A DNA stretch of 64,000 nt from Flammeovirga aprica JL-4 (GCF_012844305.1 NZ_JABANE010000002.1:1-64000); one strand, 5' to 3'; counted from the first letter of the stretch, positions 50,943-60,635 are shown. The notes: generated from the sequence alone by a model not told the origin. A program made the numbers and translations.

Positions 50943-51921
50943 TCCTTAAAAGAATTAGCCCTTGTGTTCCATCAAAAAATGTGGTGTGTACTAGTACTGT
51001 ATTCACTACTTTACCTTTGCCCAAAAGTGATTGTCTTAAGGTTTCGTCCTTCATCATTTTAGCGGCTAAACCCACACCAAATGATGAAGCCGTATGATAT
51101 TCACCCGACCATTTTTTGAAGTTCAACACCTCAAGTCTTGCTTCCGCGTATAAGAGTTTCAATGCCTCATTTCCAGCATCACCTGTCAAAACTAGATCAA
51201 TATCTTCTTTATTTATTTCATTTTCCTGAAGGAAGTTATCAATAGTACTATTCAAGCTTTCATCACTCTGCAATACTGCTTTTACATCTACTATTTCGGC
51301 ATAAGTACTTTCCGATTTTTGATCAGAAATGATAAATACACCTGCACCTTCTCCCCACTGTCCACCGTAATTATTCTCTTTATAAAGTTGCTGTACTGTA
51401 GGCGTCAATTCATCGATACCTCCCACTAGCCAATTGGTATTTTTACGCTCTTTGGTAAAAAGGAAACCATCCAGCAATGCATTTTCAAATGAGGTACCTT
51501 CCTGACTGTAAGTAGTATTATAGCCATTGTTTTTCAGTACCAAACCAATCTGCCCGGCAATTGTATTGTGAGTAGAAACGATAAAAGACGAAGGGTTCAC
51601 CATCGACTCCTCAGAAGTGACCATGCTGTTCAAGAACTTCTCTGTACTGACCAAGCAACCTAATCCCGTTCCTACAATCACTCCACTCAATTCCTCTGAC
51701 TTCACACCCGCGTCCTCCATGGCAATCAATGTAGACAAAACACCCATTCTGATCACTTTGGACATACGGCGGTATACCTTTGGAGAAAGGTATTCTTTGA
51801 TAGGTGGCAACGTGGCTTCCCATCTTCCGTCTTCTGTGGCTGTTGGTACTTGAAGTGAAAATTCCGTTTTGAAAGTTTCCTGAGTAGAAATCAAACCGAC
51901 ACCATTAATGTACGTTTTCAT
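50935..51921 (-). CDS. Chain-length-factor-like ketosynthase (no active-site Cys)
   Basis: The 328-residue thiolase-fold protein is shorter than a normal KS. Where KSs have STACSSG, it has TYSQEGTSFENALLDG (about 137-152), so the nucleophilic Cys is replaced by Gln/Glu. The GVIVGTGLGCL segment is present. It probably pairs with the neighbouring catalytic KS (51925) and sets chain length, as in type II polyene synthases. It is 3 bp from that KS gene. Confidence 0.83.
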   Translation of the reverse strand: MKTYINGVGLISTQETFKTEFSLQVPTATEDGRWEATLPPIKEYLSPKVYRRMSKVIRMGVLSTLIAMEDAGVKSEELSGVIVGTGLGCLVSTEKFLNSMVTSEESMVNPSSFIVSTHNTIAGQIGLVLKNNGYNTTYSQEGTSFENALLDGFLFTKERKNTNWLVGGIDELTPTVQQLYKENNYGGQWGEGAGVFIISDQKSESTYAEIVDVKAVLQSDESLNSTIDNFLQENEINKEDIDLVLTGDAGNEALKLLYAEARLEVLNFKKWSGEYHTASSFGVGLAAKMMKDETLRQSLLGKGKVVNTVLVHTTFFDGTQGLILLRNV

Positions 51922-51924
51922 AGG

Positions 51925-53124
51925 CTAATTTTTCTGAAATAAAATGGATGAACAGTTTCCTCCAAAACCAAAAGAATTGGATAATATGGTCTTTACACCT
52001 TCTACTTTTTGCAGGGCAGTTACCGGTACAATTTCTAACTCCTGCATTGGTGTTTTGAAATTCAAATTCGGAAAAATCAGCTGATGCTCTAAAGTCAAAC
52101 AACTGATTACTCCTTCTATACTTGCGGCCGCTGCCAAGGTATGTCCTGTGAAAGGCTTTGTAGAACTAAACGGTGGAAGTGCTTCTTGAAACAACCTCTT
52201 CATGGCTACTCCTTCAGAAAGATCATTATTTTCTGTTCCTGTACCATGTACATTGATGTAATCCACTTCCGTTTCTTTCACCCCTGCCACTTGCAGTGCA
52301 TCACGCATGGCGTAAAAGGCACCATTTCCTTCAGGAGAAGAAGCCGTTTGATGGAAAGCATCATTGGCATTGGCATAACCGACCACTTCACAATACGTTT
52401 TCTTTCCTTCTTGCTCTACTAAGCGCTCCGATTCCAAGACTAAAAAACCTGCCCCTTCACCAAGGTTAAGACCCGTTCTGCTGTCATCAAAAGCTCTCGT
52501 TTTTTCGGAGTCTAAAATTCTCAATGAATCAAACCCGTTCAGCGTAAACTTTGTCAACGCATCGGCGCCGCCAACAATCACACGATCCAGTTTTCCGTGT
52601 TTGATCATTCTTGCACCCAGCATGATCGCATTGGCAGAAGAAGAACAAGCCGTACTGATCGTTGATACAAAACCGTTGACTTCAAAGTACTGTGCCAAGA
52701 AGCGGGTACTATTGCCACAGGGATGTTTTTTGACAATGCTTGTATCAATAGTATTCCCCTCAAAATAATCCTTGGCCACTGTTTCTGTTAAATCCATTCC
52801 CGCCACACTTGAGGCAGAGATCAGTCCTGTCTTTATGGTTTTTGTAGGTTGTATGCCACTATCCGCCACTGCTTCTTTCGCCGCTTTCAGAGCGAGTAAA
52901 AGCGTTCTGGAATAATCCGTTTCTTTATTCAAACCCAAATCCTCTTTCAGAACATCATTGGTCATCTTTACCTCCCCTACAGGAAGTCTTTCCGCATGAA
53001 TACTCTGAAGGCGATGCATCTTATCAATGCCCGTTCTGCCTTCTTTTAAAGATTCAAAGATTGAATGCACATCATTTCCTATGGCTGCTATTGCTCCAAT
53101 ACCCGTTACAAAAACCTTAGACAT
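51925..53124 (-). CDS. Beta-ketoacyl-ACP synthase (catalytic)
   Basis: The 399-residue KS has the nucleophile Cys160 in STISTACSSSANAIMLG, the first His in VHGTGTENNDLSEG and the second in KPFTGHTLAAAASIEG. It catalyses chain elongation with malonyl-ACP. It is followed directly by the CLF-like gene, which suggests a KS-CLF heterodimer. The closest function is polyene elongation rather than housekeeping fatty-acid synthesis. Confidence 0.92.
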   Translation of the reverse strand: MSKVFVTGIGAIAAIGNDVHSIFESLKEGRTGIDKMHRLQSIHAERLPVGEVKMTNDVLKEDLGLNKETDYSRTLLLALKAAKEAVADSGIQPTKTIKTGLISASSVAGMDLTETVAKDYFEGNTIDTSIVKKHPCGNSTRFLAQYFEVNGFVSTISTACSSSANAIMLGARMIKHGKLDRVIVGGADALTKFTLNGFDSLRILDSEKTRAFDDSRTGLNLGEGAGFLVLESERLVEQEGKKTYCEVVGYANANDAFHQTASSPEGNGAFYAMRDALQVAGVKETEVDYINVHGTGTENNDLSEGVAMKRLFQEALPPFSSTKPFTGHTLAAAASIEGVISCLTLEHQLIFPNLNFKTPMQELEIVPVTALQKVEGVKTILSNSFGFGGNCSSILFQKN

Positions 53125-53150
53125 ATACTTAATGGAATTACAGATAAATA

Positions 53151-53414
53151 CTACTCTTTGACTGCAAGCTGTGCTGCAATAAAGTTGGCCATTGTGTCAA
53201 TTGAACCAAATACTTCTTTTCCTGCTTTAGGATTTTCTAATTTGATTCCGTACTCTTTTTCTAATAAAAGCACCAATTCCAAAGCATCAATAGAATCAAG
53301 ACCTAAACCGTCACCAAATAAAGGCTCTTCGTTATCAATATCTTCTACTTCTTCTAAGTTCAACTGCTCGATAATTTGAACTTTAAGCTGCTCTTTTAAT
53401 TCTTCTAAATTCAT
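53151..53414 (-). CDS. Acyl carrier protein 1 (pigment cluster)
   Basis: The 87-residue acidic protein is a typical ACP with the phosphopantetheine attachment Ser41 in GLGLDSIDALELV. It lies between the ketosynthase-fragment protein and the catalytic KS gene, so it likely carries polyene intermediates. A second ACP in the cluster (58312) differs in sequence and length of its loops. Confidence 0.93.
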   Translation of the reverse strand: MNLEELKEQLKVQIIEQLNLEEVEDIDNEEPLFGDGLGLDSIDALELVLLLEKEYGIKLENPKAGKEVFGSIDTMANFIAAQLAVKE

Positions 53415-53427
53415 TTTTCCAATATTT

Positions 53428-54042
53428 TTAAAAAATAGACTCCAGTTGTTTTAATGCAAAAGGAGTATCATTTTCACTTCCCTTTTCTACTAAAACTAAC
53501 TTCACATTAAGTTGTGATTCAAAACAATCCACCCATCCGAAAATGCACGCTTTGGTTGACGTAGATTGAAACGTCTGCACTACATTCTCATATAAAAATG
53601 GGAGGTCCATTGTGTCTTGAATAAAAAATTGTTGCTCCCCGTTCCATTTGTGTTTAATGCAAACTTCACCCATCACAATGTTGGGCAAGGTATACACAAA
53701 AATACTCGGACTTGGGAAATAGGCCGATGCCTCTTTTATGGTATCATGATGCTGTTGGTCGGTGTCTAGTGATGCACTTTTATTGACAAATACTAGCCCT
53801 ACTTCATCATCATTATATTTCTCTATTAAATTGTTATTTCTAACCAAAAACTCTGTTGCCAGTACGCCTGCTTTAGACATCAGGTCCATTTTGAAAAACT
53901 TGCTGTAACTCAACTCCAATGACTTGTACACCTTTTTCAAAAACTGCTTCAGGTCTTCTGCTTCAAAGTGAGCGTCCTCTCCTCTATAAGTAATTTTATT
54001 GTTGGAAAGGTGAATGCTGTCTGTTATAAATAAATCTTTCAT
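53428..54042 (-). CDS. Ketosynthase N-terminal-like protein (truncated KS/CLF)
   Basis: The 204-residue protein resembles the N-terminal half of a KS-fold protein (LMSKAGVLATEFLV; SPSIFVYTLPNIVMGEVCIK) but lacks the active-site Cys and the C-terminal half. Similar small KS-like proteins occur in flexirubin and aryl-polyene loci. A structural or chain-length role beside the KS enzymes is inferred. It lies 1 bp after the KS gene at 54044 and 13 bp before the ACP gene. Confidence 0.7.
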   Translation of the reverse strand: MKDLFITDSIHLSNNKITYRGEDAHFEAEDLKQFLKKVYKSLELSYSKFFKMDLMSKAGVLATEFLVRNNNLIEKYNDDEVGLVFVNKSASLDTDQQHHDTIKEASAYFPSPSIFVYTLPNIVMGEVCIKHKWNGEQQFFIQDTMDLPFLYENVVQTFQSTSTKACIFGWVDCFESQLNVKLVLVEKGSENDTPFALKQLESIF

Positions 54043-54043
54043 C

Positions 54044-55180
54044 CTATTCCTGTTTTAATAAAATTGCGGCGTTGCACCCTCCAAATCCAGAAGCTGTTTT
54101 TAAGGCTAAAGTAACAGGCTGTTCCACTGTTTCCGTCAGTACATTGAGCGGTAAAGTGGTGCCGAGGTTCTGAAAACCTTTTGTGGCTATCAACTTATTA
54201 TTTTTCAGCGAATGCATGGTAATAATAGACTCTACCAATCCTGCCCCTCCTAGTGTATGACCGAAATATCCCTTCAAACTATTCAATGGTTTTTCTTCTA
54301 AAGAAAGTCTGTTGAATGCCTGTGCTTCCATTTCGTCATTATAAGGTGTGGCAGTGCCATGGGCTGAAATAAAATCAATTTCACAGGCTTCTATTCCATG
54401 TTTTTTCAAGGTATTCCTTACTGCTCTGAAAACGCCTTCACCTGTTCTTGAGGGTGCTGAAATATGATTTGCATCGTTGTTCATTGCCCCTTCCAGCACT
54501 TGAATGTCGCTTTGGATAGTCGTACTCAAAACCACCGTTCCAATCGCTTCTCCAAGTGATACTCCTTCACGATCTCTATCAAAAGGCTGACATGGCTGAG
54601 GTGCTACGGCGTTGAATGCTGTGAATCCTGACAAAGTGAAATTATCTATAATATCACCGCCACAAACCACTATATGTTCGTAAGTTTTTCCTTGTAGTAA
54701 ACGTGCGGCAATGTTCTGTGCGGCTACTCCAGAAATACAAGCGGTTGAGATCGTTTGAACGGTATTGGCACATTCAAAATAGTCGCCTACTTTCTGTGCT
54801 AACCCTCCAATAAACAATCTTTCTTTACCGAATTGCTCCTGTTTGTCTTGGTTTAATAAATCAATATTTCCCTTTGTGGTAGACAACAGTAATAGTGTTT
54901 TTTTATCGCTCAAAGTGATATTAGCAGTCTGCAGCACATCTTGAATGGAAGCGATAAACAACTGCTCCAAACGTGTGTATTCCTCCAAACTTTCAAGCAC
55001 AGTATGTTCTTTTGCCACACGCTCCATATCAATCAGTGAAAGATAATTTTCCTGATCTGCATGTACGTTGTGCAATTCCACTCCTGACTTTCCTTGGGAT
55101 AATGCTTCAAAATTCTCTTCCGGCGTATTGCCTAGCGAAGAGATCAAAGCATCTGCCACTACATATACCTTCTTCTGCAT
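54044..55180 (-). CDS. Beta-ketoacyl-ACP synthase II-like
   Basis: The 378-residue KS shows the nucleophile Cys148 in VQTISTACISGVAAQ, and the His residues in SAHGTATPYNDE and YFGHTLGGAGLVE. It is the second catalytic KS of the cluster, and may start or extend the polyene. The surrounding hotdog thioesterase (55187) and KS-fragment genes suggest a shared synthase complex. Confidence 0.9.
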   Translation of the reverse strand: MQKKVYVVADALISSLGNTPEENFEALSQGKSGVELHNVHADQENYLSLIDMERVAKEHTVLESLEEYTRLEQLFIASIQDVLQTANITLSDKKTLLLLSTTKGNIDLLNQDKQEQFGKERLFIGGLAQKVGDYFECANTVQTISTACISGVAAQNIAARLLQGKTYEHIVVCGGDIIDNFTLSGFTAFNAVAPQPCQPFDRDREGVSLGEAIGTVVLSTTIQSDIQVLEGAMNNDANHISAPSRTGEGVFRAVRNTLKKHGIEACEIDFISAHGTATPYNDEMEAQAFNRLSLEEKPLNSLKGYFGHTLGGAGLVESIITMHSLKNNKLIATKGFQNLGTTLPLNVLTETVEQPVTLALKTASGFGGCNAAILLKQE

Positions 55181-55186
55181 TTCACA

Positions 55187-55642
55187 CTATTTAATTAAAC
55201 CCTTTTCACGTTTCCATTCCTCAAAAAACTCAGGGAACGTCAACTGCAACTCATGGTCTTCTGTAATGAAAACCTGTATTGATTTTCCAGTAGCCACCAG
55301 CACATTGTCTGAGCTTCTGAATAATCTGAATTTATAAATAAGCTTGGCCGCCCTCGTTTCTACAAAAGTAGTTTCCACAATGATTTTATCACCGTAGCGA
55401 AGTGGCTGTTTATAATCGCATTTTACACTTACAACAGGAACCATAAAGCCCTTTTCGTACATCTGCATATAGCTGATGCCGTGTTCTAGGCCAAACGCTT
55501 CACGGCCTTCTTCCATGTACTTGATGTAGTGACCATGCCATACGATACGCATTGTATCCACCTCACTGAAACGTACTGGAAATACCGTTTTGTTGACCAA
55601 TTCCGTTGCTTCTGCTGTTGAATTACGCTTCATCTTGCTCAA
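55187..55642 (-). CDS. Acyl-CoA/ACP thioesterase (4HBT hotdog)
   Basis: The 151-residue protein carries the 4HBT signature VRFSEVDTMRIVWHGHYIKY, with Asp and His/Tyr in the usual active-site region. It would release a polyene acid or proofread acyl-ACPs. It overlaps the upstream dehydratase gene by 20 bp and is followed by the KS at 54044 after 6 bp. Met1 or Met4 may be the start. Confidence 0.85.
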   Translation of the reverse strand: MSKMKRNSTAEATELVNKTVFPVRFSEVDTMRIVWHGHYIKYMEEGREAFGLEHGISYMQMYEKGFMVPVVSVKCDYKQPLRYGDKIIVETTFVETRAAKLIYKFRLFRSSDNVLVATGKSIQVFITEDHELQLTFPEFFEEWKREKGLIK

Positions 55643-56069
55643 TAAAAATTTTCAACTCTGCTGAAGCAATCACTTCTTCGTTGATCGTAATCACTCCTTC
55701 CACAATAGAAGCACCAAACACTTCATTTTTCACGGTTACTGTAGTAGTAATCGTTTCTCCTACCAAGGGATGTTTCTGTAATTGAAACCCTTTGATACCA
55801 CCAATAAACCCAAGCGGTACATCCTTCTCCGCTTGAGCACATCTGTATCCCACGCCTGCAGCGGCAGTCTGAGCAATATTCTCTACTAGTGCTGCCGTTT
55901 GAAGTTTCCCTTTTCTCACAAAAAGCATATCTTCCTTCACTTCTTTTGAAGTTACTGTCACCTTTTCGTCGGCCTCCAAAAGATTATCGACCATAATAAA
56001 CGGTGCACGTTGAGGAATATATTGTTCTATTGTTTCTGCTGTAGCTATCATTGTGTTATCAGTTCCCAT
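55623..56069 (-). CDS. Hotdog dehydratase-like protein (ApeP type)
   Basis: The 148-residue protein (the start may be the second Met, MIATAETIEQ) has a hotdog fold with YIPQRAPFIMVDNLLEAD at the front and LVENIAQTAAAGVGYRC in the helix. These resemble the 3-hydroxyacyl-ACP dehydratases of aryl-polyene clusters. It likely shares the dehydration work with the FabZ-like enzyme at 48546. It overlaps the radical SAM gene by 22 bp. Confidence 0.75.
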   Translation of the reverse strand: MGTDNTMIATAETIEQYIPQRAPFIMVDNLLEADEKVTVTSKEVKEDMLFVRKGKLQTAALVENIAQTAAAGVGYRCAQAEKDVPLGFIGGIKGFQLQKHPLVGETITTTVTVKNEVFGASIVEGVITINEEVIASAELKIFIEQDEA

Positions 56070-57424
56070 AGTGGGCCTTTTTTATTTCTTTCTCTTAAAA
56101 ATTTCATATTTTCAGAGATCTCATCCATTTCTGTCGGGAACACCCACTTTCTGCCTGTTGCCTTTGCTAATTCCTGAATATTGGATAAATCCACCTTATC
56201 AGAAATGTAATATTTAGGCGTAAGCAAAGAAGTATCTTTTGTGATCACCCCTTCTTCCAGTGCAATATTATACAGTGGTGTATTCGGGAAAATCCTCATG
56301 CCGACAAATGGGAAAAAGACCGTCCTCGGAAATCTTTTAGAGTTTTCTAATGTCTCTCTTATTGTTTCGTCCGTTTCTCCAACTCCTCCTAAAATCAAAA
56401 AGTGAGCAAAGTGAATGCCCACCTCATCACACAATTCTGAAACGCGAACGATTTCATCTACATTGAATTTCTTACCGTACCTTTTCAGCTGTGCATCTGA
56501 CAGTGAATCCGTACCAAATTCAATATGCGTCAACCCAGATTTCTTAAACAGTTCCAGATCTTCTTTGGTAATATTGAAAGGAGAAAAATAGGCCATCCAT
56601 TTTATCTTGATGCCATTTTCAATGATTTTCTCCGCCAATACTCTATTGTATTCTGCATTGAGATTAAAGACTGAATCTGTAAAAAATACATGATCGCCTT
56701 GGTTCTCTTTTTGTATTTTCTTTAATGAATCAATGATTAAATCCTGATCCAGCATTCTTACTTTCCTACCTTCAATACTAGGATAACTGCAGTACACGCA
56801 TTTGTACGGACAGCCTCTTTTGGTTTGAATATTAATCAAACCACTTTCTTTCCAATAGTATTTCAGTAGATGTGGATCAAATGCAAAACGGAGGGCACAT
56901 GAATAATCTTTCTTATCATTGAAAACCACTTCACCGTCTTTTTCATAGACCAATGATTGAATGTTCTCAACAGAAGTATTATTATCCAGTGCTTGAATCA
57001 GTTGTGTCAGACTTTCTTCACCTTCACCCACTACGCCATAGTCTGCACCTAATTCTTTATAAAGTTCTTTGTAGAAAATCGAATAACCCGATCCTCCCAA
57101 AATAATTTTAGCCTCTGAAACACTTTTCACTGAGTCAATCAGCGATTTGTAATGCTGAATAAAACTGGCTTGATGATAAGAGTCAGAGTCATCGATATTT
57201 CGTAAAGAAACGCCTACATAATCAGGACTGATTTCTTTTACTTTTGCTTTAAGTTCTTCTAATGACACAAGGTTGCAATCAATTAATGAAACCCTGTGCG
57301 TGGGTAATTTTTCTCTTAAATATGTGGCTAGATAAGATATTCCAATCGGGTAAACAGGATAAGGAACCTTAAATTGGTTGGCTGATAAAAGTACTACTTG
57401 TTTGTTTGCTATTCCGATAGACAT
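56048..57424 (-). CDS. B12-binding radical SAM enzyme
   Basis: The start at ATG 57424 overlaps the acyltransferase stop by 1 base (a longer frame to 57436 is less likely). The N-terminal half has a cobalamin-binding Rossmann-like pattern (GISYLATYLREK, IILGGSGYSIF). The radical SAM cluster CPYKCVYCSYP lies near residue 205. Enzymes of this type methylate unactivated carbons. In this locus a methylation of the aromatic ring or polyene is a reasonable guess, not established. Confidence 0.85.
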   Translation of the reverse strand: MSIGIANKQVVLLSANQFKVPYPVYPIGISYLATYLREKLPTHRVSLIDCNLVSLEELKAKVKEISPDYVGVSLRNIDDSDSYHQASFIQHYKSLIDSVKSVSEAKIILGGSGYSIFYKELYKELGADYGVVGEGEESLTQLIQALDNNTSVENIQSLVYEKDGEVVFNDKKDYSCALRFAFDPHLLKYYWKESGLINIQTKRGCPYKCVYCSYPSIEGRKVRMLDQDLIIDSLKKIQKENQGDHVFFTDSVFNLNAEYNRVLAEKIIENGIKIKWMAYFSPFNITKEDLELFKKSGLTHIEFGTDSLSDAQLKRYGKKFNVDEIVRVSELCDEVGIHFAHFLILGGVGETDETIRETLENSKRFPRTVFFPFVGMRIFPNTPLYNIALEEGVITKDTSLLTPKYYISDKVDLSNIQELAKATGRKWVFPTEMDEISENMKFLRERNKKGPLWELITQ

Positions 57425-58287
57425 TATTTCTTCCAAAAATCGTAAAAATTAAACCATTGTTCTGGATAATCCTGTACTTTCTGTTCGACCAGTTTTATAT
57501 ATTGCTCCGCCAGTTCTTTACTTTTCATTCCTTCATAGGCAACTGACGAATTCAACTTATAATGCATTCCTTTGTCTTTCATGGCAAATGCAAAGCAAAC
57601 AGGTACTTTCAATCGGCTTGCCATATCAAATACACTCTTAGGAAATAATGCTTTTTCACCGAGAAAATCCAATTCCAATGTAGGTGCTCCACTTAGAAAG
57701 CGATCCCCTTGAATACAGAGAATTTCTCCATTTTTCAAAGCTTTGTTGATAAGAAAAATATGTGACATATCTTCTTTGATCGCAATCACATTAAAATTTC
57801 TATTTCCCAACTGTGATGAGACCAGATTTTTGATTTTCTGATATTCTGCATCAAACATCACAACATGTATTTTGGTGGATAAACGGTCCAGCAACTGCCC
57901 TGCAATTTCCCAGTTTCCAATGTGTGCCGTGATGATCATACCGCCTTTTCCGGTTTCCCCAAGGGCGTGTAATCTCTCTTCTCCATCACAATCAAAAGTA
58001 TAACGCTCTTTGATAGGCGTCATCATTGCAAACTTGTCAAGCAATACTCTTCCAAAAGTAATTCTATTGGTAAAGATATGTTTTGCGGCTTTGAATGTTG
58101 AAAAGCCTAATCTCTCCTTATAGAATCGATAGGAAATACGGGAAGATTTAGGATCAAAAAGAACGTAGTAGGGTACTACTAAATACAAAAGCGCACTTGC
58201 AGGACCCACTCCAAAATTCTTTAGGAAAAAGATAAAAATACTATAACCTAATACTCCTCCCTTTGTTTTTCCACTCCAAACAGACAT
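57424..58287 (-). CDS. LpxL/HtrB-like lysophospholipid acyltransferase
   Basis: The 287-residue protein has one N-terminal membrane segment and the acyltransferase HX4E motif in TAHIGNWEIAGQLL, then GDRFLSGAPTLELDFLG. It belongs to the lipid A-type acyltransferases and probably transfers an acyl or polyene group to a lipid acceptor. It follows the ACP gene after 24 bp and overlaps the radical SAM gene. Confidence 0.88.
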   Translation of the reverse strand: MSVWSGKTKGGVLGYSIFIFFLKNFGVGPASALLYLVVPYYVLFDPKSSRISYRFYKERLGFSTFKAAKHIFTNRITFGRVLLDKFAMMTPIKERYTFDCDGEERLHALGETGKGGMIITAHIGNWEIAGQLLDRLSTKIHVVMFDAEYQKIKNLVSSQLGNRNFNVIAIKEDMSHIFLINKALKNGEILCIQGDRFLSGAPTLELDFLGEKALFPKSVFDMASRLKVPVCFAFAMKDKGMHYKLNSSVAYEGMKSKELAEQYIKLVEQKVQDYPEQWFNFYDFWKK

Positions 58288-58311
58288 AAAAAATGTATTC
58301 TAAAAAGTGGT

Positions 58312-58569
58312 TTATTGAACTACTCCCGCATTCACTTTATTGATGATGTAATCATAGAAGTCTTGGAAAGTTTTGATACCTACAAAGTCTTCTGTTTTTA
58401 CTTTGAAGTTGAAGTTACTTTCAATTTCTACTACTAGATCGATATAATCTAAGCTGTCAAGCTCTAACGTATCTTTCAATACTGCTTCAGGCTCAATGTC
58501 TTCTCTTTCTACTTCAAACTCCTCCACTAAGAAGTTGTTAATTGTTTCAATGATTTCTTCGTTTGTCAT
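58312..58569 (-). CDS. Acyl carrier protein 2 (pigment cluster)
   Basis: The 85-residue acidic protein has attachment Ser39 in LELDSLDYIDLVVEIE. It lies between the first KS and the LpxL-like gene. Two ACPs in one locus suggest dedicated carriers for different stages, for example starter and polyene chains. Confidence 0.93.
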   Translation of the reverse strand: MTNEEIIETINNFLVEEFEVEREDIEPEAVLKDTLELDSLDYIDLVVEIESNFNFKVKTEDFVGIKTFQDFYDYIINKVNAGVVQ

Positions 58570-58652
58570 TTTTGTAATTTAATTTATGTGAACAGAAATA
58601 TATTTTGTTTCAAGCCCAAATTACTTCAAAATAACTTCGGCTTGAAAAGTAT

Positions 58653-59882
58653 TTATTTTTTAAACTTACGGACAATAAGGGTAGAGTTCGTTCCTCCAAA
58701 TCCGAATGAGTTCGACAAGAAAGTATCAATTTCAGTATCTACCGCTTCCTTTGGAATGTTCAATTCCGCTGCTTCCTCACAAGGATTTTCTAAGTTGATA
58801 TTTGGTGCTACAAATGAGTTATTCATCATAAGCAAAGAATACACCATTTCACTTGCTCCCGCCATCCAACACTCATGACCAGTCATGGATTTTGTAGAAG
58901 AAATGTATGGTTTGGCCTCACCGAAAATATGATCAATCGCTTTTGCTTCATTGGCATCCCCTACTGGAGTGGATGTAGCATGCGCATTGATGTAATCAAT
59001 ATCTGCTGGAGTAATTTCCGCCTGATCAATCGCCATCTGCAATGATCTCGCAGGTCCTTCCATATTTGGATTAGAAATATGATCGCCGTTAGATGAAAAA
59101 CCGAAACCGATGATTTCGCCTAAAATTGGTGCATTTCTAGCCTCAGCACTTTCCAGGCTTTCAATGATCACTGTTGCCGCTCCACCACTTGGAATCAAAC
59201 CGTCTCTGTCACTATCAAATGGTCTTGATGCTTTTGTAGGGTCATCCTCTCGGATAGAAAAGGCACTCAAACCATCAAAACTACCCATAGCATAAGGATT
59301 GATTTCCTGTGCTCCACCGCAAATAATTCGATCTTGAAGGCCCATCTGAATCAGCAAATAACCGAAACCAATGGAGTGTGATCCACTTGAACAAGCTGAA
59401 CTCACTGTCATATTGATCCCCTTCAACTTGAAGATGGTAGAAAGGTTCATCGTTACAGTGGAATTCATGGACTGGAAAATAGAACCAGAACCTAGTAAAG
59501 TGGTATCTTTTTTCTCTCTGATGGTATCAGTGGCATGTACCACCGCCTTAGCAGAACTGTCATTGCCATAAAGAATACCGAAGTTATTTTCAGCAATAAA
59601 TTCTTTATCCAACCCTGCATTTTCTATGGCCTCAAGCGTAGCATTTAATGCATACTCACCTTGTTCAGCCAATCTTGCTTTTTCTCTCTTCTTGATTACC
59701 CCTTTCAAGTTTGGTGCATCCACCATACCTGTCAGTGCTGACCTGTAACCCATTTCCTTACGCTCCTCATCATAAACGATTCCTGATTTTCCTTCGCGTA
59801 AAGATTGTGTTACCTCCTCAAGATTTTCACCTATACATGAATAAATTCCTATACCTGTAATGACAACTCTCCTTTTCATCAT
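58653..59882 (-). CDS. Beta-ketoacyl-ACP synthase (FabF/B type)
   Basis: The 409-residue KS has the nucleophile Cys164 in VSSACSSGSHSIGFG and the His residues in NAHATSTPVGD and STKSMTGHECWMAG. It is the third full KS of the cluster and directly follows fabG. It is most similar by eye to FabF/FabB-type enzymes and may extend early intermediates. Confidence 0.92.
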   Translation of the reverse strand: MMKRRVVITGIGIYSCIGENLEEVTQSLREGKSGIVYDEERKEMGYRSALTGMVDAPNLKGVIKKREKARLAEQGEYALNATLEAIENAGLDKEFIAENNFGILYGNDSSAKAVVHATDTIREKKDTTLLGSGSIFQSMNSTVTMNLSTIFKLKGINMTVSSACSSGSHSIGFGYLLIQMGLQDRIICGGAQEINPYAMGSFDGLSAFSIREDDPTKASRPFDSDRDGLIPSGGAATVIIESLESAEARNAPILGEIIGFGFSSNGDHISNPNMEGPARSLQMAIDQAEITPADIDYINAHATSTPVGDANEAKAIDHIFGEAKPYISSTKSMTGHECWMAGASEMVYSLLMMNNSFVAPNINLENPCEEAAELNIPKEAVDTEIDTFLSNSFGFGGTNSTLIVRKFKK

Positions 59883-59897
59883 TAATTTCTTTTTGGT

Positions 59898-60626
59898 TTA
59901 TGTATATAGCCCACCGTTAATTGACAACACCTCTCCTGTGATATAAGAAGCGTCTTTTGAAGCCAAGAACCCTACTGCCGCCGCCACTTCGCTTGCTTCT
60001 CCAAAACGTTTTGCCGGAATCAAGCTCTTCAATTGCTTCTCATCCAAGTCTTCTGTCATTTCAGTTTTAATGAAGCCCGGTGCTACAGCATTGACTGTCA
60101 CCTTTCTTCTTCCAACTTCCTGAGCGAGGGCTTTTGTTGCACCAATCACACCTGCTTTTGCTGCAGAATAGTTGGTCTGACCCGGCATACCTTTGATACC
60201 CGAAAGTGATACAATGTTGATCACTCTTCCAAACTTCTGTGTCAGCATGCCTTTCAGCACCGAACGCGTCACGTAGTTGAATCCTTTTAAATTCACATCC
60301 AATACGCTGTCCCACTCTTCGTCTTCCATAAACAAGAAAACGGCATCTTTTCTGAAACCAGCATTATTGACAAGGACTTCGATCACATCTTCTGTGTGCT
60401 CTTCTACCCACGTCCCTAATACCTCATTCACTTCTTCTTTAGAAGAAACGTCAAACTTCAATAGTTCACCGTCTTGCCCTTCTTGTCTTACTAACTCAAG
60501 CGTTTCGTTCGCCGCCTCCACATTCGATTGGAAATTGATCAGAATATTGTAGCCGTCTTGTGCTAGTTTTACCGCAACTGCACGCCCAATTCCTCTGCTC
60601 GCTCCAGTGACCAGTGCGTATTTCAT
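59898..60626 (-). CDS. fabG: 3-oxoacyl-ACP reductase
   Basis: The 242-residue SDR has the NAD(P) motif VTGASRGIGRAVA, NNAGF and the catalytic Ser...YSAAKAG. It reduces 3-oxoacyl-ACP in each polyene cycle. It lies 15 bp upstream of the KS gene and 9 bp downstream of the ammonia-lyase gene. The cluster appears to have its own reductase copy separate from housekeeping fatty-acid synthesis. Confidence 0.94.
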   Translation of the reverse strand: MKYALVTGASRGIGRAVAVKLAQDGYNILINFQSNVEAANETLELVRQEGQDGELLKFDVSSKEEVNEVLGTWVEEHTEDVIEVLVNNAGFRKDAVFLFMEDEEWDSVLDVNLKGFNYVTRSVLKGMLTQKFGRVINIVSLSGIKGMPGQTNYSAAKAGVIGATKALAQEVGRRKVTVNAVAPGFIKTEMTEDLDEKQLKSLIPAKRFGEASEVAAAVGFLASKDASYITGEVLSINGGLYT

Positions 60627-60635
60627 ACTTTATCG

